NCBI GenBank assembly: GCA_016195985.1
Contig: JACPYP010000009.1
Span: forward strand, 1 to 64,000
Length of the DNA: 64,000 nucleotides
From: Acidobacteriota bacterium
GTDB taxonomy: Bacteria; Acidobacteriota; Holophagae; Holophagales; Holophagaceae
Direction: 5' to 3'
Under the pieces are notes generated by a model. That model was not told where the DNA came from, searched no databases, and was given only the letters and a program-made list of their open reading frames with translations. Positions within the stretch are counted from its first letter, which is position 1. Every line of letters begins with the position of its first letter. This document shows positions 43,555 through 52,172 of this stretch, in pieces. The translations under genes and the position numbers were made by a program.

Positions 43555-44029
43555 GACCCATCGTACCGAGAGGATTCGAACCTCCGAGTGGACTTGCCGA
43601 GGCGCGACTTGATGTCGCGCCGAACAAGGCCGGCACACGGCGCAGCCGGGTGCGTTCGAATCCCGCCCCAATGTGGCGACATCCAGGCAAGGGAACGGCG
43701 CCCTCTTCGGAGGGCCCTTCTGGTCATTTGACCCATCGTACCGAGAGGATTCGAACCTCAGGCCGAGGGGTGCCCGGATTCGGCCGGCGATATTCAGTCG
43801 CCTGCACTCACCACCCCTCTAGCCTTCGGCCGAGTGGGATCGCGGAGACAGCGCGGGGTGGTGTCGGGAGCGAGACCGCGGCTGGCGCAGCCGGGTGCGT
43901 TCGAATCCCGCCCCAATGTGGCGACATCCAGGCAAGGGAACGGCGCCCTCTTCGGAGGGCCCTTCTGGTCATTTGACCCATCGTACCGAGAGGATTCGAA
44001 CCTCAGGCTGAGGGGTGCCCGGATTCGGC
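43525..44029. repeat. Repeated tRNA-arm/terminator modules
   Basis: A 60-bp module of the terminator stem half GCCCTCTTCGGAGGGC plus an inverted T-arm (CCGAGAGGATTCGAACCTC) occurs three times: 43525-43584, 43700-43759 and 43945-44004. The last two lie inside a 146-bp direct repeat (43639-43784 and 43884-44029, one mismatch seen). Each copy of that repeat also carries a second T-arm-like segment (GTGCGTTCGAATCCCGCC). No complete cloverleaf can be folded in either strand, so these look like tRNA 3'-end remnants, as left by repeated integration or by tRNA gene decay. No protein gene is visible between 43512 and 44072. Confidence 0.75.
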
Positions 44030-44072
44030 GGGCCACATTCAGTCCCCGTTCGAACCCCACCAAACCTTCCCC

Positions 44073-44804
44073 CTACCCCCCCTTCACCATCGGCACAAAC
44101 CTCACCGGCATCACGACCTTCGTCTCCAATCCGGCTTTGTGCTTCCGCAGCAGGAGGAGTTTCTGCGCGCCGTTCTGGGGGCCCACGGGGATGATCATTC
44201 TCCCGCCCACCTTCAGCTGTTTCACCAAGGCCTCGGGCACCTGTTCGGGCGCGCAGGTGACGATGACCGCATCGAAGGGCGCGGCTTCGGGCCAGCCCTG
44301 GTAGCCGTCGCCGACGCGCACCTTTACCCGGCCATAGCCCAGGCGCTTGAGATCGGTTTCCGCCCGCCAGGCCAGGGCTTCCACGGTCTCGATGGTGAAC
44401 ACCTGGGAGGCCAGCTCCGCCAGCACCGCCGCCTGATAGCCCGAGCCCGTGCCGATTTCCAGCACCTGGTCTGCGGGCTTCAATTCCAGGGCCGCGCTCA
44501 TGAACGCCACGACGTAGGGCTGGGACATGGTCTGCCCCTCGCCGATGGACACCGGACCATCCTCGTAGGCCTGGAAGCGCCGCCCCGGAGGCAGGAATTC
44601 ATGGCGCGGAACCCGCCCCATGGCTTCCAGCACGCGGGGATCCTTCACGCCCCGGGCCGCGATCTGCTCGCGCACCATGCGGGCGCGGGCCGCCACTGTG
44701 GCCTGGGTTTCGGGGAAAGCCGCCGGAGGGGCGGAATCCGGCTGGGCACTTCCGAGCACCACCATGAGGATCGCTCCCATCCACCCGGTCATGGGTACGA
44801 ACAT
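44073..44804 (-). CDS. pcm: Exported protein-L-isoaspartate O-methyltransferase
   Basis: A 243-residue SAM methyltransferase that repairs isoaspartyl residues. Visible are MVREQIAARGVKDPRVLEAMGRVPRHEFLP, the SAM motif VLEIGTGSGYQAAVLAEL, and VIVTCAPEQVPEALVKQLKVGGRMIIPVG, all typical of PCMT. Unlike cytosolic Pcm it starts with a hydrophobic segment (GWMGAILMVVLGSAQ) that should export or anchor it, as in periplasmic PCMT-like enzymes. The ATG at 44804 follows GAGGAAG. It is the last gene of the ECF sigma-anti-sigma-VIT operon. Confidence 0.85.
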   Translation of the reverse strand: MFVPMTGWMGAILMVVLGSAQPDSAPPAAFPETQATVAARARMVREQIAARGVKDPRVLEAMGRVPRHEFLPPGRRFQAYEDGPVSIGEGQTMSQPYVVAFMSAALELKPADQVLEIGTGSGYQAAVLAELASQVFTIETVEALAWRAETDLKRLGYGRVKVRVGDGYQGWPEAAPFDAVIVTCAPEQVPEALVKQLKVGGRMIIPVGPQNGAQKLLLLRKHKAGLETKVVMPVRFVPMVKGG

Positions 44805-44874
44805 AGGCCACTCTTCCTCCCATGCCAGCGCGCCTCCCCGCGAGGAGAGGCGCGCATCCAAGGCCCGAAAGGCC

Positions 44875-47262
44875 TCAGCCCAGGGTCAGTTCCACTTGCC
44901 CCGCCCGGCCGCCCGTCCATCCCCGCAGCTTCCAGGCGGATAGAAGGGCCTTCGCCTGGGACGAGCCTGGGAAGCTGCGGTCGAAGGCGGCGCTCCGCAC
45001 CTGGCCCGAGGCGTCGACCTTCAACACCAGCCGGGTGCCCGCAGGCAACCCCGTCAAAGACGAAACCAGGGCCGGATCCATGAGCCGCGCCTGGATCTCC
45101 TGGCGGAGGCCCCGGGGATCCGCTGTGCCCCTGGGGCCCGAGAAGGAGAGGATGCGGAGCCCCGCGGAACCCCGGCCTTCTTGCGCGTTCTTTTCTTTTT
45201 CGCGCCGGTCCGCCCGGTCCTGGGCCACCACTTCCATCACGGCAGGAGCGGATTCCGCCTTTTTCGGCGCCAACCTGGCCACCGAGGCGTAGGCCACCGC
45301 GGGAGGAAGGCCGCCCACGGCCGCGTCGGACACACCTTCGGGCAGGGGCAGAGGCTGGGTCACGGTGCGGCTCTGGCCACCCGCGTTCCGCACCTGGGTG
45401 TCCACCGCCACGAAGGACGTGTGGGCCGTCAACAGGTGGTAGGCCAGGCCCAGCCGCGTCACCTCGATCTTGCGGCCCTCGTTCTGGCCGAACTGGTCAT
45501 GGTCCGACAGCATCTGGATGCGCTGGCGGGCCCAGAGCTGGCGCAGGGCGCCGTGGCGGCGGTCCCGCGCCTGGCCCACCTCGAAGGTCTGGCTCCAGGG
45601 GCCCGCGCCGCTGATGCCCGAGAGCGTCACCGTGCCCTTGGCCTCGCCCGTCCATTTGCCGAGGCAGATGACGGGACGGTCCGCCAGGACGTCGGGCAGT
45701 TGCGTGGGCTCCAGGTCCCGGATCTGGAAGCCGTTGGTGCTGAGCTTGAGGTTGGTGAGCACCGGCGACGACACGTAGGCGCGGAATTTCCCGGCCTCGG
45801 CGGCGGCCTGCTCGGGTTTGGTGATGACGAAGGCCTCGCCCTGTCCGGCGTGGGCCATGCCTTCGATGAGGTGGCGGTTCACGGAGCTGCCGATGCCGAA
45901 GGCGAAGAGATTGGCCGAGCCCAGGTTCTGGCGGATGATGTCGAAGAGCTGGCCGTCGGCGCTGATGTAGCCGTCCGTGGACACCACGAAGGTGCGGGAG
46001 ATGCCGGGCATCCGGGGCAGACCCAGGGCCCGCCGCATGGCGCTGCCCAGCTCCGTGCCGCCGCCCCCGTTCTGCGAACGCACGAAGGCCAGGGCCGCCT
46101 GCGCGTTCTCGGGCGTGGCATGCTGCGACGCGGGCGACCACAGCGCCGAGCTGCCCTCGAACACCATCACGTTGAAGAGATCCTGGGGGCGCAGGCCCTG
46201 AATCATCTCCCGCATGAGCACCTTGGACACCTCGATGGGGAAGCCCATCTGGCTGCCGCTGACATCCATGATGAAGACATACTCCCTGGGCGGCAGATCC
46301 TTGGGCGTGACCCGCTTGGGCGGCTGGGCCATGAGCAGGAAGGTGTTCTCCTCCCGCGACTGGTCCAGCAGCAGGCCCGACTGCACCGCGCCGCCCGCCA
46401 GCTGGTACTTCACGATCACATCCCGGTTGCCGCCCTGGGCCTCGCTGGGATCCAGGCGCAGCGTGGCGTCGGCCTTGCCGTCGAAGGCGATGGACGTCTT
46501 GTGGGTGTCGCAGCTCATGCGCTGGATGGGCATGCCCGCCGCCAGCTTCACCTCCAGATCGAAGGTGGTGGCGGGCTTTTCGCCCGCATGAAGGTACGGG
46601 TTTGCCACCCAGGCCTCGCCGGTGCTGGATTCCGTGCCGGCGCGGCCCGGGTAGCGCGGCCCCACCACCGTGGGATAGACGAAGGCGTAGGTGCCCTCCG
46701 TGGGCACCAGCAGTTCCGTGTAGGACAGCTCCACCTTGATCTCGTCGCCGGGCAGGATGTTCGCCACGTTCATCTGGAAGACGTTGGGCCGGTGCTGCTC
46801 CAGCAGGGAGGCGCTGCGGCCCTGGGCCTTCGCCTGCTCGTAGTCGGTCCGGGCCTGGCCCCGCTCCTTGATCTGGGCCTTCAGCACCCGCTCGCCGATG
46901 GTCATGGTCATGCCGTAGACCGCCGAGCGGGTGGAGCCGGGAAACACGTAGATGGCCTCCAGGGCCCGGCTTCCGGCGTTGCGGTAGACCTGGGTGACCT
47001 TCACGTCGGCGATGACGCCCGCGATGGCCACCTTGGCCGAGGTGGCCTTCAGCGGCAACTGATCCACGGCGCTGTCCCCGCCCTTCACGAAGAAATACGG
47101 AGAGAGGGTTCGGTCGCCGGATTCGTCCGCGGGCGCGGCCTGGGCGCGCTCCTCCGCGGGAGCGGTTTTGGGGCGGACGCGGGCCTGGGCGCCGCTCTGT
47201 GTCAGTAGGGCGAGCCCCGCGCAGCAGGCGAACAGGGTGGTGGTGGACCGGCGCAGCGACAT
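44875..47262 (-). CDS. Exported VIT and von Willebrand factor A domain protein
   Basis: A 795-residue exported protein. After the signal peptide, a VIT domain (about 60-190: VTQVYRNAGSRALEAIYVFPG, ALLEQHRPNVFQMNVANILPGDEI-type sequence) is followed by a vWA domain with the MIDAS motif DVSGSQMG near residue 335 and STDGYISADG later. The C-terminal 100 residues resemble a TonB/AgmX-like beta domain (ALVSSLTGLPAGTRLVLKVDASG). The layout resembles the marine-proteobacterial sortase-target family, but no LPxTG-like sorting signal is present. RBS GGAGGA precedes the ATG. It is downstream of the sigma/anti-sigma pair. Confidence 0.85.
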   Translation of the reverse strand: MSLRRSTTTLFACCAGLALLTQSGAQARVRPKTAPAEERAQAAPADESGDRTLSPYFFVKGGDSAVDQLPLKATSAKVAIAGVIADVKVTQVYRNAGSRALEAIYVFPGSTRSAVYGMTMTIGERVLKAQIKERGQARTDYEQAKAQGRSASLLEQHRPNVFQMNVANILPGDEIKVELSYTELLVPTEGTYAFVYPTVVGPRYPGRAGTESSTGEAWVANPYLHAGEKPATTFDLEVKLAAGMPIQRMSCDTHKTSIAFDGKADATLRLDPSEAQGGNRDVIVKYQLAGGAVQSGLLLDQSREENTFLLMAQPPKRVTPKDLPPREYVFIMDVSGSQMGFPIEVSKVLMREMIQGLRPQDLFNVMVFEGSSALWSPASQHATPENAQAALAFVRSQNGGGGTELGSAMRRALGLPRMPGISRTFVVSTDGYISADGQLFDIIRQNLGSANLFAFGIGSSVNRHLIEGMAHAGQGEAFVITKPEQAAAEAGKFRAYVSSPVLTNLKLSTNGFQIRDLEPTQLPDVLADRPVICLGKWTGEAKGTVTLSGISGAGPWSQTFEVGQARDRRHGALRQLWARQRIQMLSDHDQFGQNEGRKIEVTRLGLAYHLLTAHTSFVAVDTQVRNAGGQSRTVTQPLPLPEGVSDAAVGGLPPAVAYASVARLAPKKAESAPAVMEVVAQDRADRREKEKNAQEGRGSAGLRILSFSGPRGTADPRGLRQEIQARLMDPALVSSLTGLPAGTRLVLKVDASGQVRSAAFDRSFPGSSQAKALLSAWKLRGWTGGRAGQVELTLG

Positions 47263-47347
47263 GGGTTCCTCCGATGGGCCGCGCCTTCATGGCGCGGTTC
47301 TAGGGGGAATGCCGCGAAGGTCACATCCCTTTCAGGGCTCGGCATCT

Positions 47348-48427
47348 TTACTTTGCGGCGGGGTGGATCCGCGCGCGGAAACCATCGAAGGGGCCCGTCT
47401 CCGGAAGGGCGGCGGGATCGGCCACGGCCTGGTTCAGCCGGTACAGATCCAATGCGTCCCCTTCCCCCAGCCGCGCTTCGCCCCGCCAGAGCCCCGCCCC
47501 TCCGGAGGCCTGGAACTGGAGGGCGATCACCGCCACCCCGCCCCTGCCGCGCCTGAGCAGCACCAAGTGGGTTTCCCGGGGGGCCCGCACCTCCACGGTG
47601 GTGCTGCCGTCCGGCCGGGTCCTGAGGCTCCACCGGACCGGGGCGCCGTCCTGGGAGTAGGCATTGGCATTCCGGCGGTCAGCCTGGGCCATCGCCGCAG
47701 AAGCTGCGGCAGGAGCAGGAGCAGGGACAGGGCCCGCGGCCCCGCTGGCGAGACCGGCGATGCCCGCCGCCGATCGCGCCGGGGGAAGCCCCACGGCCTT
47801 GGCGGCCGGGGCTCGATCCTCCCGCCGGGCCGCTTCTTCCTTGGGGACCGCTACCACCTCCGGGACCGCCGCAGCCGCGGGTTTGGAAGCCTCGGCCTTC
47901 TTGGCCTTCAGCGGCGCGGCTTCCTCCCGGGCCTGAAGCTGACCCTGGACCTGACCCTGGACCTTGTCCTGTACCTTGTCCGCCCCTGCCTCAAGGCGTT
48001 TCCGAAGCACAATCGCGGGTGCCTGCCCGGGGGCCGATGGCGCCTGGGTTTCCGCCGCCTTGGGGGCCGGCGCCTGCTGGGAGGCCAGCGGGGGGGGCAC
48101 CTTGTCCGGGCTGCGCAGGTAGACCAGGCCCGCCGTGGCGGCCACCAGCAGGCTGGCGGCGGCGCCCAGGACGCCCGTGCGCCGCCAGAAGGGAACCACC
48201 TTCGGCGGGGCTGCCAGCCTGGGGTCCGCGGCAGGGTTCAGCGCCGCGAGCAGCTGGGCCCGGGCCACGGGATCCGCCAGCAGGTCCCGGAGGATCTCCT
48301 CGTCGGCCAAGGCATCGAAGACCTCCTGATGGTCCATGGCCGCCGCAAAGAGGTCCTGGCGCTCGGTCTCGGTGAGGGTTCCGGCGGCATAGCCGCCCAG
48401 CAGCTTTTCCGCCTCGGCTGGCTTCAT
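47348..48427 (-). CDS. Putative transmembrane anti-sigma factor
   Basis: A 359-residue protein. The N-terminal 70 residues are helical and acidic like an anti-sigma domain (KLLGGYAAGTLTETERQDLFAAAMDHQEVFDALADEE). A single membrane helix lies at about 88-104 (VLGAAASLLVAATAGLVYL), then a long Ala/Pro/Lys-rich periplasmic linker and a C-terminal beta domain. No HxxxCxxC zinc motif is seen, so it is not a classic ZAS protein. The start overlaps the sigma gene stop as ATGA, the usual arrangement of a sigma/anti-sigma pair. Confidence 0.7.
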   Translation of the reverse strand: MKPAEAEKLLGGYAAGTLTETERQDLFAAAMDHQEVFDALADEEILRDLLADPVARAQLLAALNPAADPRLAAPPKVVPFWRRTGVLGAAASLLVAATAGLVYLRSPDKVPPPLASQQAPAPKAAETQAPSAPGQAPAIVLRKRLEAGADKVQDKVQGQVQGQLQAREEAAPLKAKKAEASKPAAAAVPEVVAVPKEEAARREDRAPAAKAVGLPPARSAAGIAGLASGAAGPVPAPAPAAASAAMAQADRRNANAYSQDGAPVRWSLRTRPDGSTTVEVRAPRETHLVLLRRGRGGVAVIALQFQASGGAGLWRGEARLGEGDALDLYRLNQAVADPAALPETGPFDGFRARIHPAAK

Positions 48428-49008
48428 GTCCCCTCCCTTCGGCCGGTTCCGGACCAGCTCCCGCCCAGGGTTTCCAACAGCTGCTTCCGGCAGCGGTGGT
48501 CCCAGGTGTAGACGGTGTTGAGGCTGGAGGCGCCCAGCAGGGCCCGGATTTCCGGGAAGCTGCGGCCCTGCAGCTTCAGGCGGAACAGCTCGCGGCAGCG
48601 GTCCCCCATCCGGGCGATGCCGCCCATGAGCCTCGCCAGCAGTTCCTTGCGCTCCAGCACCGTGGCCGCGTCCGGCGCGTCCGAGGCCGGCGGGAAGGCG
48701 TCCACGTCCACCGCGTCATACTCGCCCCGGCGGGCCGCCTTGCGCCGGTGGGCCGCCAGCTTGAAGCGCAGGATCTGGAAGGCCAGGGGCAGCAGATCCT
48801 CCAGGCGGTCGAGGTGGCCATATTTTTCGTGGATGAGCACCAGCACCTCCTGCGCCAGATCCTCCGCATGGGCGCCTGCACCACGGGATGCCGCGAAGGC
48901 CACGATCCTTTCACGGATGCGGGAAAGGAGGGCCGTCTGGCCGGATACAGCCGGGTCAGTCGCTTCAGGGCGGGTGGCGGCGGGGGTGGCGGAGGCGTCG
49001 GGGTTCAT
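48424..49008 (-). CDS. ECF-type RNA polymerase sigma factor
   Basis: A 194-residue ECF sigma factor. Region 2 is seen in GAGAHAEDLAQEVLVLIHEKYGHLDRLEDLLPLAFQILRFKLAAHRRKAARR, and region 4 in RCRELFRLKLQGRSFPEIRALLGASSLNTVYTWDHRCRKQL. The start was set at the ATG at 49008; the open frame upstream runs against the surE gene and is not plausible. No clear RBS is visible. It should direct the four-gene operon with the anti-sigma factor, VIT-vWA protein and PCMT, possibly an envelope-stress response. Confidence 0.88.
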   Translation of the reverse strand: MNPDASATPAATRPEATDPAVSGQTALLSRIRERIVAFAASRGAGAHAEDLAQEVLVLIHEKYGHLDRLEDLLPLAFQILRFKLAAHRRKAARRGEYDAVDVDAFPPASDAPDAATVLERKELLARLMGGIARMGDRCRELFRLKLQGRSFPEIRALLGASSLNTVYTWDHRCRKQLLETLGGSWSGTGRREGT

Positions 49009-49074
49009 GTAAACGCTGGGAGAAATCCATCCTCTCATCGAATGGGGCCACGACCCACCGGGTAGACTGATCCC

Positions 49075-49824
49075 ATGTCCGAACGCCTCATCCTGCTCAC
49101 CAACGACGATGGCCTCTGGGCCCCCGGCCTGGCCGCCCTGGCCCGGGCCGCCGCCCCCTTCGGCCGGGTGGTCACCGTGGCCCCCGACCGCAACCGCTCG
49201 GCGATCTCCTCGGCCCTGAGCCTGCACAACATCCTGCGCCTGAACGAGGTGGGTCCCGACCGCTACGCCTGCGACGGCACCCCCGTGGACTGCGTGCTGC
49301 TGGGCGTCTGCGAGGTGCTGAAGCGGAAGCCCGACTGGGTGCTGTCCGGCGTGAACCACGGCTTCAACCTCGGGGAGGATGTCTTCTATTCCGGCACCGT
49401 GGGCGCCGCCTTCGAGGGCCGCCTGCAGGGCGCCAAGGCCGCGGCCTTCTCCATGCACCCCTCGGGTTCCCTGGAGCAGGCCGAGCCCTGGATCACGCGC
49501 TTCCTCAGCCGCTGGGAAACCATGGAACTGCCCCCCAACCGCATCTGGAACGTGAACCTGCCCAAGGGCGAGCCCAAGGGTTACCACCTCACGGGCCAGG
49601 ACAGCCGGGCCTACCACGATCTGGTGGAGCGGCGGGTGGACCCCCGCAACACCCCCTACTTCTGGATCGGCGGCGATGCGGGCCCCACCTACGTCAAGGC
49701 GCCGGGCAGCGATGCCGAGGCCGTGTTCCACGGCTTCGCCAGCGTCACGCCCCTGCGCCTGGATCTGGGCTGCCCCGAGACGCTGGCCCGCCGGGCCGCC
49801 TTCGACGCGGCCTTCAACGGATAG
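49075..49824 (+). CDS. surE: 5'-nucleotidase SurE
   Basis: A 249-residue SurE-type survival protein, a metal-dependent nucleoside-monophosphate phosphatase. It has the opening metal site LLTNDDGLWAPGLAAL, APDRNRSAISSALSL, the CDGTPVDCVLLG segment and VLSGVNHGFNLGEDVFYSGTVGAA. It is divergent from the ECF sigma gene and starts a run with acylphosphatase and apt on the same strand, spaced by 8 and 2 bases, so an operon is likely. Confidence 0.93.
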   Translation: MSERLILLTNDDGLWAPGLAALARAAAPFGRVVTVAPDRNRSAISSALSLHNILRLNEVGPDRYACDGTPVDCVLLGVCEVLKRKPDWVLSGVNHGFNLGEDVFYSGTVGAAFEGRLQGAKAAAFSMHPSGSLEQAEPWITRFLSRWETMELPPNRIWNVNLPKGEPKGYHLTGQDSRAYHDLVERRVDPRNTPYFWIGGDAGPTYVKAPGSDAEAVFHGFASVTPLRLDLGCPETLARRAAFDAAFNG

Positions 49825-49832
49825 CCGCTCCG

Positions 49833-50141
49833 ATGCCAACGACGGATGATCCGGTGCGGGTGGCCTTCCGCGTCCACGGTTCCGTGCAGGGCGTGGGCTA
49901 CCGCCGCTTCGCCGCCCGCGAAGCCCAAGCCCTGGACCTGGTCGGCTGGGTGCGCAACGAGGAGGACGGCTCCGTGTGCGGCGAGGTGGAGGGCCCCGGG
50001 GCCGCGCTGCTGATCTTCCAGGCCCGCCTGAAGGCGGGGCCTCCCTTCGCCCGGGTTGACCGCCTGGACTGGGAGCGGCTGGACTGGGGGCCCCTGGATG
50101 TGCGATCCTCGCTTCCCCCTTCGTTCCAGATCCGCAGGTAG
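49833..50141 (+). CDS. acyP: Acylphosphatase
   Basis: A 102-residue small hydrolase of acyl phosphates. The signature VHGSVQGVGYRRFAAREA carries the phosphate-binding loop with the catalytic arginine, and the catalytic asparagine is in GWVRNEEDGSV. The C-terminal segment is longer and less conserved than usual. It lies between surE and apt. Confidence 0.9.
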   Translation: MPTTDDPVRVAFRVHGSVQGVGYRRFAAREAQALDLVGWVRNEEDGSVCGEVEGPGAALLIFQARLKAGPPFARVDRLDWERLDWGPLDVRSSLPPSFQIRR

Positions 50142-50143
50142 CC

Positions 50144-50668
50144 ATGACCCTGACCACCCCCCTCAGCTCCTTCGTCCGAGACGTGCCGGACTTTCCGAAG
50201 GAGGGCATCCTCTTCCGGGACATCACCCCCCTGCTGGCCAATGCCGAGGCCTTCGGCGTGGCCGTGGAAGCCATGGCCCAGCCGGTGCTGACCCTCCAAC
50301 CCACCCACGTGCTGGGGCTGGAATCCCGGGGTTTCATCTTCGGCAGCGCCCTGGCTCAGAAGCTGGGCGTGGGCTTCGTGCCCGCCCGCAAGCCCGGCAA
50401 GCTGCCCATGGCCACCTATTCGGAAAGCTACGGACTGGAGTACGGCAGCGATGCCCTGGAGGTCCATGCCGATGCCTTCAAGGCCGGCGACCGCGTGCTC
50501 ATCGTGGATGACGTCATGGCCACCGGAGGCACCGCCGCCGCCGCCCAGCGCCTGGTGCAGCGCACCGGCGCCCAGCCCGTGGCCCTCACGGTCTTCATCG
50601 AATTGACCTCCCTGCCCGGCCGCGAGAAAGTCGAAGGCCTGCCCGTCTTCAGCGTCCTGCGCTACTGA
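50144..50668 (+). CDS. apt: Adenine phosphoribosyltransferase
   Basis: A 174-residue purine-salvage enzyme that makes AMP from adenine and PRPP. The N-terminal VRDVPDFPKEGILFRDITPLL and GLESRGFIFGSALA are characteristic of Apt, and the PRPP motif is VLIVDDVMATGGTAAAA. It starts two bases after the acylphosphatase stop. Confidence 0.95.
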   Translation: MTLTTPLSSFVRDVPDFPKEGILFRDITPLLANAEAFGVAVEAMAQPVLTLQPTHVLGLESRGFIFGSALAQKLGVGFVPARKPGKLPMATYSESYGLEYGSDALEVHADAFKAGDRVLIVDDVMATGGTAAAAQRLVQRTGAQPVALTVFIELTSLPGREKVEGLPVFSVLRY

Positions 50669-50764
50669 CCCCAAGCACGACGAACCACGGGCTGCATCAC
50701 CCGCGGCCGGGGCCCGTTTCCAAGCGGTTGGAAGTGCCGTGGAAACCACGGATGAAAGGGCTTT

Positions 50765-50870
50765 CACCACCAAGGCACCAAGTTTCTTTTTGTCTCGTGT
50801 ATCGCCGCAGGCGATACCGAGAAGAACTGCATGAATGGCGGCTCTTGGTTTTCTTGGTGTCTTGGTGGTG
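50765..50870. repeat. CACCACCAAG inverted repeat (related copy 3)
   Basis: Arms CACCACCAAGGCACCAAG (50765-50782) and CTTGGTGTCTTGGTGGTG (50853-50870) pair with one mismatch. An inner stem, TATCGCC-GCA-GGCGATA, lies between. It is located between convergent apt and the epimerase gene and could end both. Confidence 0.7.
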
Positions 50871-50874
50871 TTCC

Positions 50875-51798
50875 TTATCTTTTTGAATTCAAATCCGTGG
50901 TCCAGCCCATCTCCGCCAGGCTGGCGCGGATGCCGTCGTCGGGGTTCACGTACCTTGGCGACCAGCCCAGTTCCTCCCGGCGCCGGGTGGCGACGAGGCG
51001 GGATTCCCGCAGGAAGGCCAGCAGGCCCGGGCTGATCAGGCCCTCGGCCTCGGTCCAGGTCACCTCGGGGGGCCACGGGAGACCCGCCAGGGCGGCCACG
51101 CGGCGGTTGAAGGCGGTCATGCTTTCGGGGGTTCCGTCCGTGAGGTTGAAGGGGCCCGCCACGGGCCGCTCCAGGGCGGCCGCACAGGCCTCCACCAGAT
51201 CGTCCACATGGATGCGGTTGCCGGGGCCTGAATCCTCCTCGCGCAGCACGGGCTCGCCGCGCCTCAGGCGGTCCAGGGGAAGGCGGTGGGGGCCATAGAT
51301 GGCGGGCACCCGCACGGTTACGGCGCGCAGGTCCCGGACCTCGCACCAGTGAGCGATCTGCTGCTCCGCGTCCAGGCGCTGGCGCGAGCGGTCCTCCCGC
51401 GGCGCCACCGGGCTCTCCTCATCCACCGCGGCCCCGCCGGTATCGCCGTAGACGCCCGTGGTGCTGACGTACAAGAAGACCCCTGGCGCGGCGTCCTCGA
51501 TGGCTTCAAGGAACCGCGCCAGGCACCGGTCCTCCGCTCCGGGCCCGCTGGGCGGAACCAGGTAGGCCACGGCCCGCAGGGTCGTGGGAAGGCCCAGCGA
51601 AACCGCCGCGGCTTCGTACTCCAGGTCCGCCGCCAGGGCGGGAATGCCCTGGCCCAGCAGCGCGTCCGCCGCCGCGCGGCGCCGCACCAGGCCCAGCAGG
51701 GGGCCTTCCCCCCGCAGCCGCCGGGCCAGCCGGGTGCCCACGTAGCCGCAGCCCACGATGAGGAGGGTGCCCTGGCCTGCCGCGCCGCGCATCTGCAT
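50875..51798 (-). CDS. NAD(P)-dependent epimerase/dehydratase (extended SDR)
   Basis: A 307-residue extended short-chain dehydrogenase. The Rossmann motif LLIVGCGYVGTRLARRL, the VSTTGVYGDTGG strand, and VRVPAIYGPHRLPLDRL and NRIHVDDLVEA are those of YeeZ-like SDR proteins. The catalytic Tyr-x3-Lys is not in its usual form near VYGDTGG, so activity is uncertain. The ATG at 51798 was chosen at the start of the Rossmann domain; there is no strong RBS, and ATG 51792 is also possible. Confidence 0.8.
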   Translation of the reverse strand: MQMRGAAGQGTLLIVGCGYVGTRLARRLRGEGPLLGLVRRRAAADALLGQGIPALAADLEYEAAAVSLGLPTTLRAVAYLVPPSGPGAEDRCLARFLEAIEDAAPGVFLYVSTTGVYGDTGGAAVDEESPVAPREDRSRQRLDAEQQIAHWCEVRDLRAVTVRVPAIYGPHRLPLDRLRRGEPVLREEDSGPGNRIHVDDLVEACAAALERPVAGPFNLTDGTPESMTAFNRRVAALAGLPWPPEVTWTEAEGLISPGLLAFLRESRLVATRRREELGWSPRYVNPDDGIRASLAEMGWTTDLNSKR

Positions 51799-51871
51799 GG
51801 GCCCAGCATACGCGCAGCCGTGAGAGGCTGGAGGTGGGTCCTGACCCGGATCTGATCGCATCGGAGCGCCC

Positions 51872-51967
51872 TTGTCCCCCCTCTTCAAACTGGTGCTGCT
51901 GGCCTGGCTGGTGCTGGGGCCGCTGGGGATCTGGCTGAGGCAGCGACGGCGACGATCCTCCCATTGA
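51872..51967 (+). CDS. Possible 31-residue single-helix membrane microprotein
   Basis: A TTG start with GGAG 6-7 bases upstream opens a 31-residue frame. Its hydrophobic segment FKLVLLAWLVLGPLGIWL is followed by a basic tail QRRRRSSH, the layout of a small tail-in membrane protein. It is divergent from the epimerase gene. The frame is short, so chance is possible; the RBS and the sharp hydrophobic/basic split support it. Confidence 0.4.
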   Translation: MSPLFKLVLLAWLVLGPLGIWLRQRRRRSSH

Positions 51968-52172
51968 GGCCATGCCGCATGCAAACCCTGGAAAAGAGAT
52001 TTTCAAAGCGGAGGTAAGCAGAAGGGCAAACGTTTCAGCCACGGGTTCACACGGGCACGGATTTCCGGTTTGGAAGCCGGACCCATTTCTGTTGGTTCGC
52101 ATTCACCCTGTTCATCCGCGGCAAACCCGCTTTCCGGAGACCGGGCCCATCGTGAATCGGTGATGGCGAGTG

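Noticed and set aside
43639-44029. Additional tRNA genes in the repeats after tRNA-Pro
   Set aside because: Only T-arm and 3'-end fragments are present; acceptor, D and anticodon arms cannot be completed on either strand.
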